Position numbers and translations under genes: made by a program
The notes under the pieces: generated by a model
The model's database searches: none
Seen by the model: only the letters and a program-made list of their open reading frames with translations
What the model was told of the DNA's origin: nothing
Assembly: GCF_009882935.1 (NCBI RefSeq)
Contig: NZ_WTVA01000015.1
Location: 691,108 to 755,107 of the forward strand
Direction: 5' to 3'
DNA from: Sneathiella chungangensis
GTDB taxonomy: Bacteria > Pseudomonadota > Alphaproteobacteria > Sneathiellales > Sneathiellaceae
Length of the DNA: 64,000 bases
Shown: positions 60,376-64,000 of the stretch, piece by piece
Layout of the letters: every line of letters begins with the position of its first letter
Position numbering within the stretch: the first letter of the stretch is position 1

Positions 60376-63192
60376 ATGGCGAATACGACAATTATAGTCT
60401 CAAACAGCTCCCAATTAAGCGCAGCACTCAAGAGCGCCACTGGCGGCGAAACCATTGTTTTGAACAGTGGTAATTACGGCAGTTTAAGTGTCAGCAATCT
60501 TAACTTCAGTTCGGAAGTTACCATTGTCTCTGCCAATCCCGACAATATGGCGGTATTTAGCACCGTTAACGTAAGCTATTCGTCGAACGTTACCTTCGAC
60601 TCCATCGAAGTGGATTACCATCCGACCGCGTCGTCCTATTCTCACGACAGCGCATTCATGGTGAACCGGTCGTCGGACATCAGCATCGTCAATTCGGTTA
60701 TCGAGGGCGAGCTGGCCTCCACGACGAGTAACGGAAATGCTGCCGGATATGCCGCGGGACGCGGTGTCACCATTCAGTATTCCGACGACGTGAAACTTGA
60801 CGGCAACGTCATTGACACGTTCGGCAAGGGCGTTGTTCTTCATGAATCCGAGCAGGTTGAAATTCTCAACGGGTCGATCGAAAATGTCCGTACATCGCAT
60901 ATCGTCGGCGCGGATGTTCATGATGTAACCGTGGACGGAAACTATTTCGGTGCGTCGAACCCCTACGGTTATGGCGGTTCCAACGACCATGGCGACAATA
61001 TTCACTTCTGGATCGACAGCAGCCAGTCGGAAGACAGCGCCAATATCACCATTACAAACAACTTCTTCGATCAGTCGGACGGCTTCCCCATCATGGGCGT
61101 CTATATCGAAGATCATGGCAATACGGCCGCCAAGTTTGAAAATGTCGTGATCGACAACAACGTGATGCATCTCGGTCATCGCCAGGCAATCCTGATTGAA
61201 GGTGCCGACGGCGTTCAGGTGACCAACAACACGATGCTTCCGAGTGTCGATGACCCGAAGAACTCTCCCGGCATTAATTTCAGCCTGGCAACGAAGAATG
61301 TCGTCGTCACCGACAACGTCATTTCGGCGCCGATTGCTGAATATACCGACGACATCGGCATCCTGAAGAATTCCAACAACTATTATGTTCAGGAATCGAA
61401 CTCGGGCGCCAGCAACTATATCGGCAAGCTGTTTGTTGATGCCATGTCCGGCAACCCGGATCTGGACGACCTGCAGCCGGTTAAAGATCTCGGCGCCGGT
61501 GCGGATCTGACGGAGGTTGGTCCCGGTACGACCCATGACAATGGCTCGGACGACAATTCGACGCCCGACGATTCCAACGAAACGCCGGACACACCGGATG
61601 ATACGACGGATTCAGATACGGAAACGCCGGACGATTCCAACGAAACACCGGATAATTCCGATGATGATACCAATACGGGCAACAACGGCAATGGTGGTGA
61701 CGACACGACCGGCTCGAACGATCCCGTGGAAACGGATGACCTGATACGGGCGAACATGAACGGAGATGCCAATAACGCCGCAGATCCGAACAGCGACGAT
61801 GAAACTGTTTCCAATTCCGTCTCGTTTGTGAAGGACGGCAATCGCGAGGCGGTGAAGCTCAATGATGGCGCCATCAGCTATGACAACACGGGGCAATTCC
61901 TGAATAACGACGCCTACACGCTCTCCTTCGACTTCAAGAAGGAAGCCGGCGCGGAGAACGCTTCTGGCTACGCCATTTACTTCTCCTCGAGCTTCGTTGT
62001 GAAGATCAACTCCGAAACCATTACGGCGATGGTCCAGACGTCAAACGGCACAAACTGGGTCAATATCGACAATATCGATATCCATAATACGGATTGGCAT
62101 CAGTTCACGCTGACCTTCTCCGGCGATAATGGCGAGGCTGTTTTCTATGTCGACGGCGTTGAAGCGGCGACGGTCACGGGTCTTGACGGCGCCGTCCAGA
62201 CCGGCAACCAGTGGCATGACTTCTTCGTTGGCGGTGAATACGGCGGCTCGTTCAACGGCCTCATCGATAATGTATCCTTTGCGCAAGGCGCCATTAACGG
62301 CGACCAGGCCGAAGAGTTGTACAAGAGCATGGTCGAGAATACCGACGGTTCGACGAATGACGATGGTCAGGGTACGGACGATACGAATGACGATGATCAG
62401 GGTACGGACGATACGACCGACGATACGACGGATGAAACCGAAACTCCGGATGAAACCGACACGACCGACGACGACACGACGCCCGATCCGCAGGATCCCG
62501 ATGAAACCGAAACCGGAAATGACGATACCGATACGGGCGACTCGGATACGGATACCGGCGATAGCAATATTCCGGATCTCGACGACGAATTGGAAATCGC
62601 CGCGCTCGACCAGGCCGCAACGGCCATCGGCGACGGTATTCTCAATCTCGGCCGGGGCGACGAATATTTCGGTCAGGATGACTTCACGGCAAGTGTCACC
62701 TTCGCACTCGACGATCTTGACGCCGGACGGGGACGTCTGCTCTGGAACCACATGAATTACGGTATTCAGGTCCAGGACGATGACCTTATGGTCTACTTCG
62801 CCGAAGACGGACAGAGGTTGCAGGTCTATACCTTCAAGGATGCCATCAAGGACACCGATTGGCACGACGTGCAGCTGGTTCTGGATGACGAGGCCGACAC
62901 CTTCTCGATCTACTTCGACGGTGAACTGCTGCAGTCGCAGAGCGGCGTGACCGGAGGGGTTGCCGATCCGAAATGGTGGGATGTCACGGTGGGCGGTACC
63001 GCCTTCCAGAATAATGACGATTTCCAGGGACGGATCGCCGACTTCTCGATCATTGACGAGTCCCTCGATATTGACTCAGGCATGTCGGTGTTCGAACGGA
63101 CCGCCTATATCGACGCGCACGACGATTTGAACAGCTCAAATCTCGATGTGATCGGCGTCGCGCTTGTGGAAGACTCGCTCGACTTCGCGTAA
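60376..63192 (+). CDS. Large extracellular beta-helix protein with two LamG-like domains
   Basis: 938 residues from the ATG at 60376 (MANTTIIVSNSSQL); a GTG five codons earlier is the alternative. There is no classical signal peptide. Residues 1-380 form a right-handed parallel beta helix (repeated N-x-(I/V)-(I/V)-D/T-N-N-x-(I/V) turns such as VVIDNNVMHL and VTNNTMLP). Two LamG/concanavalin-like domains lie at about 455-655 and 740-900 (DWHQFTLTFSGDNGEAVFYVDG and DWHDVQLVLDDEADTFSIYFDG). Each is preceded by a Thr/Asp/Glu/Pro linker. The acidic, Gly-poor end DSLDFA suits a type I secretion signal. It probably binds or trims polysaccharide outside the cell. Confidence 0.8.
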   Translation: MANTTIIVSNSSQLSAALKSATGGETIVLNSGNYGSLSVSNLNFSSEVTIVSANPDNMAVFSTVNVSYSSNVTFDSIEVDYHPTASSYSHDSAFMVNRSSDISIVNSVIEGELASTTSNGNAAGYAAGRGVTIQYSDDVKLDGNVIDTFGKGVVLHESEQVEILNGSIENVRTSHIVGADVHDVTVDGNYFGASNPYGYGGSNDHGDNIHFWIDSSQSEDSANITITNNFFDQSDGFPIMGVYIEDHGNTAAKFENVVIDNNVMHLGHRQAILIEGADGVQVTNNTMLPSVDDPKNSPGINFSLATKNVVVTDNVISAPIAEYTDDIGILKNSNNYYVQESNSGASNYIGKLFVDAMSGNPDLDDLQPVKDLGAGADLTEVGPGTTHDNGSDDNSTPDDSNETPDTPDDTTDSDTETPDDSNETPDNSDDDTNTGNNGNGGDDTTGSNDPVETDDLIRANMNGDANNAADPNSDDETVSNSVSFVKDGNREAVKLNDGAISYDNTGQFLNNDAYTLSFDFKKEAGAENASGYAIYFSSSFVVKINSETITAMVQTSNGTNWVNIDNIDIHNTDWHQFTLTFSGDNGEAVFYVDGVEAATVTGLDGAVQTGNQWHDFFVGGEYGGSFNGLIDNVSFAQGAINGDQAEELYKSMVENTDGSTNDDGQGTDDTNDDDQGTDDTTDDTTDETETPDETDTTDDDTTPDPQDPDETETGNDDTDTGDSDTDTGDSNIPDLDDELEIAALDQAATAIGDGILNLGRGDEYFGQDDFTASVTFALDDLDAGRGRLLWNHMNYGIQVQDDDLMVYFAEDGQRLQVYTFKDAIKDTDWHDVQLVLDDEADTFSIYFDGELLQSQSGVTGGVADPKWWDVTVGGTAFQNNDDFQGRIADFSIIDESLDIDSGMSVFERTAYIDAHDDLNSSNLDVIGVALVEDSLDFA
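61540..61735 (+). repeat. Tandem Asp/Thr/Pro-rich linker repeats, first block
   Basis: The coding DNA repeats GACGATTCCAACGAAAC with slight changes (61567-61583 and 61630-61646), giving TPDDSNETPD twice, plus related DDTTDSDTETPD units. The block links the beta helix to the first LamG-like domain. Confidence 0.7.
62340..62580 (+). repeat. Tandem Asp/Thr/Glu-rich linker repeats, second block
   Basis: Repeats of GGTACGGACGATACGA (for example 62371-62386 and 62401-62416) encode GTDDTNDDDQ and GTDDTTDDTTDE, then ETPDETDTTDD and DTGDSDTDTGD. It joins the two LamG-like domains. Slippage-prone repeats may vary in number between strains. Confidence 0.7.
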
Positions 63193-63213
63193 GCCGCGAA
63201 AAACGGACAAAAG

Positions 63214-63249
63214 AAAACCGGCGGTTCCGAAAGGGCCGCCGGTTTTTTT
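63214..63249 (+). terminator. Rho-independent terminator of the beta-helix gene
   Basis: AAAACCGGCGG (63214-63224) pairs with CCGCCGGTTTT (63236-63246), and the T-run continues to 63249. The stem is 11 bp with an 11-base loop, 21 bases after the stop. A-rich sequence on the left lets it also serve the convergent glycosyltransferase gene. Confidence 0.9.
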
Positions 63250-63270
63250 GTGAAAGCGCAGCGAAAACAG

Positions 63271-64000
63271 CTACTTAATTCGGCTCCCCCGCCAATCGCC
63301 CTCTTTTTGCTCCTGCTTTCGATACCGGAGCCCGAGAGCGATGAGCACGAACAAGGCCGCCGTCTTTATTCTGGGATGTGCAAAAAATTCCTTCAGGAGA
63401 ACCTTCAGAGCCGCGGATTTTTTCCCCGAAAGCGCAAGAAGCTTGCCGCAATATCTTACGGATGCCCGCTGGTTTTCCTCCAGCAATTCGACGCTTTTCT
63501 TGGCGACCGGCCGCGAGGATATGGCCTTAAGGACAGAGGTCAGACTATGAACGCGGCTTTCCCACATCGCCAACTGGTCCTGCGACAGGCTGTTCGCCCG
63601 GAGACGCCAGATCCCGCAGGGGTTTTCAATGAAAGCAAGATTGAACTGAACGAACAGCTCAAGCATGTAATTGAAGTCCGGGGTCATCCTATTTGCCGGG
63701 TCCAAAACGCATCCGTCTTTCAGGATCTGTTCTAGCGTGCTCCGCCGTGTCAGGCCGAAGTTGATCAGCGGAGAGGTTGCATCATACAGATAGGCTTGCA
63801 GAATTTCTCCGGCTTTATAAATGGTCAGTTCCGGGTTTTCCGGAATGTCACGATCGGTTATCGACGGGATCTGGTCGTCGAAGGCGCTGTGAAAGGCGCC
63901 GAAACAAAGCTGGATGTCGGGTCTTTCCGCAAGAACGCGCGATGCCGTTTCCATAAATTTCGGGAAAAGTATGTCGTCTCCGTCATGAAAGGAGATCAGG
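63271..64000 (-). CDS. Family 2-like glycosyltransferase, N-terminus beyond the window
   Basis: The frame is open from the window end to a stop at 63271, giving 242 residues of the C-terminal part. The first visible residues are LISFHDGDDILFPKFMETA; the D-G-D-D segment is the metal-binding D-x-D of GT-A transferases. A long helical C-terminus follows (VLKAISSRPVAKKSVELLEENQRAS) and a hydrophobic stretch near the end (TAALFVLIALGL). It probably transfers a sugar during surface polysaccharide synthesis. An ATG at 63954 is internal, not the true start. Confidence 0.8.
   Translation of the reverse strand, partial: LISFHDGDDILFPKFMETASRVLAERPDIQLCFGAFHSAFDDQIPSITDRDIPENPELTIYKAGEILQAYLYDATSPLINFGLTRRSTLEQILKDGCVLDPANRMTPDFNYMLELFVQFNLAFIENPCGIWRLRANSLSQDQLAMWESRVHSLTSVLKAISSRPVAKKSVELLEENQRASVRYCGKLLALSGKKSAALKVLLKEFFAHPRIKTAALFVLIALGLRYRKQEQKEGDWRGSRIK

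Noticed and set aside
1-64000. CRISPR arrays, rRNA genes and riboswitches
   Set aside because: No regularly spaced direct repeats, no rRNA-like sequence and no recognised riboswitch core were seen when reading both strands. This was by eye and not exhaustive.

Overview
The window looks like a piece of an alphaproteobacterial chromosome carrying an integrated mobile element. The alphaproteobacterial assignment rests on a hemC-hemD/mic60-hemY cluster divergent from tsaD, a very long NAD-dependent glutamate dehydrogenase, the DUF1674 (SDHAF4-like) mini-protein, a VPLPA-CTERM protein and the rsmB-rpe-heparinase-purH order. The species cannot be named from the sequence alone; a marine or aquatic member is a guess.

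Layout. (1) 1-3.6 kb: a zinc-homeostasis locus. A DUF1007 protein (cut by the window edge) and a His-rich outer-membrane porin are divergent from znuA around a Zur-like palindrome. A frameshifted replication-protein relic follows. (2) 3.76-30.6 kb: a mobile element of about 26.9 kb inserted in the anticodon loop of a tRNA-Thr(CGT) gene. The host gene is split into a 3' half at 3722-3767 and a promoter-bearing 5' half at 30613-30651; the two share only the 9-bp core ATTACGAAT. The element brings its own complete tRNA-Thr(CGT) at 30442-30517. Base composition in the element is visibly more AT-rich and more variable than to its right. (3) 30.7-56.5 kb: GC-rich core chromosome with housekeeping genes for heme, t6A, pentose phosphates, glycerol phosphate, rRNA methylation, purines and glutamate. 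(4) 56.9-64 kb: cell-surface genes, namely a secreted TIM-barrel protein, a phosphatase, a VPLPA-CTERM protein, a large beta-helix/LamG protein and a partial glycosyltransferase, with a long AT-rich intergenic region.

Within the element the left half holds an IS3-family insertion sequence and a catabolic regulon bounded on its other side by a second IS3-type transposase relic. The regulon has a ribose-type ABC importer, a DUF1330 protein, the DUF1326/DUF2182 pair, an alpha/beta hydrolase, an enolase-superfamily protein that seems to have lost its active site, a TetR repressor, an aldehyde dehydrogenase and a RidA-like deaminase. Two divergent promoter regions, 5.5 kb apart, carry the same operator (a 28-bp and a 40-bp perfect palindrome sharing ACGTTACAT...ATGTAACGT), which ties four transcription units into one regulon. 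The right half resembles a phage satellite: tyrosine integrase, small unknown protein, AlpA-like excisionase and primase-helicase. Restriction genes follow: a controller protein with a Mrr-like nuclease and no methylase, then hsdR-hsdM-hsdS plus an OLD-like ATPase/TOPRIM protein.

All functional calls come from reading translated sequence and motifs by eye; no database search was possible.
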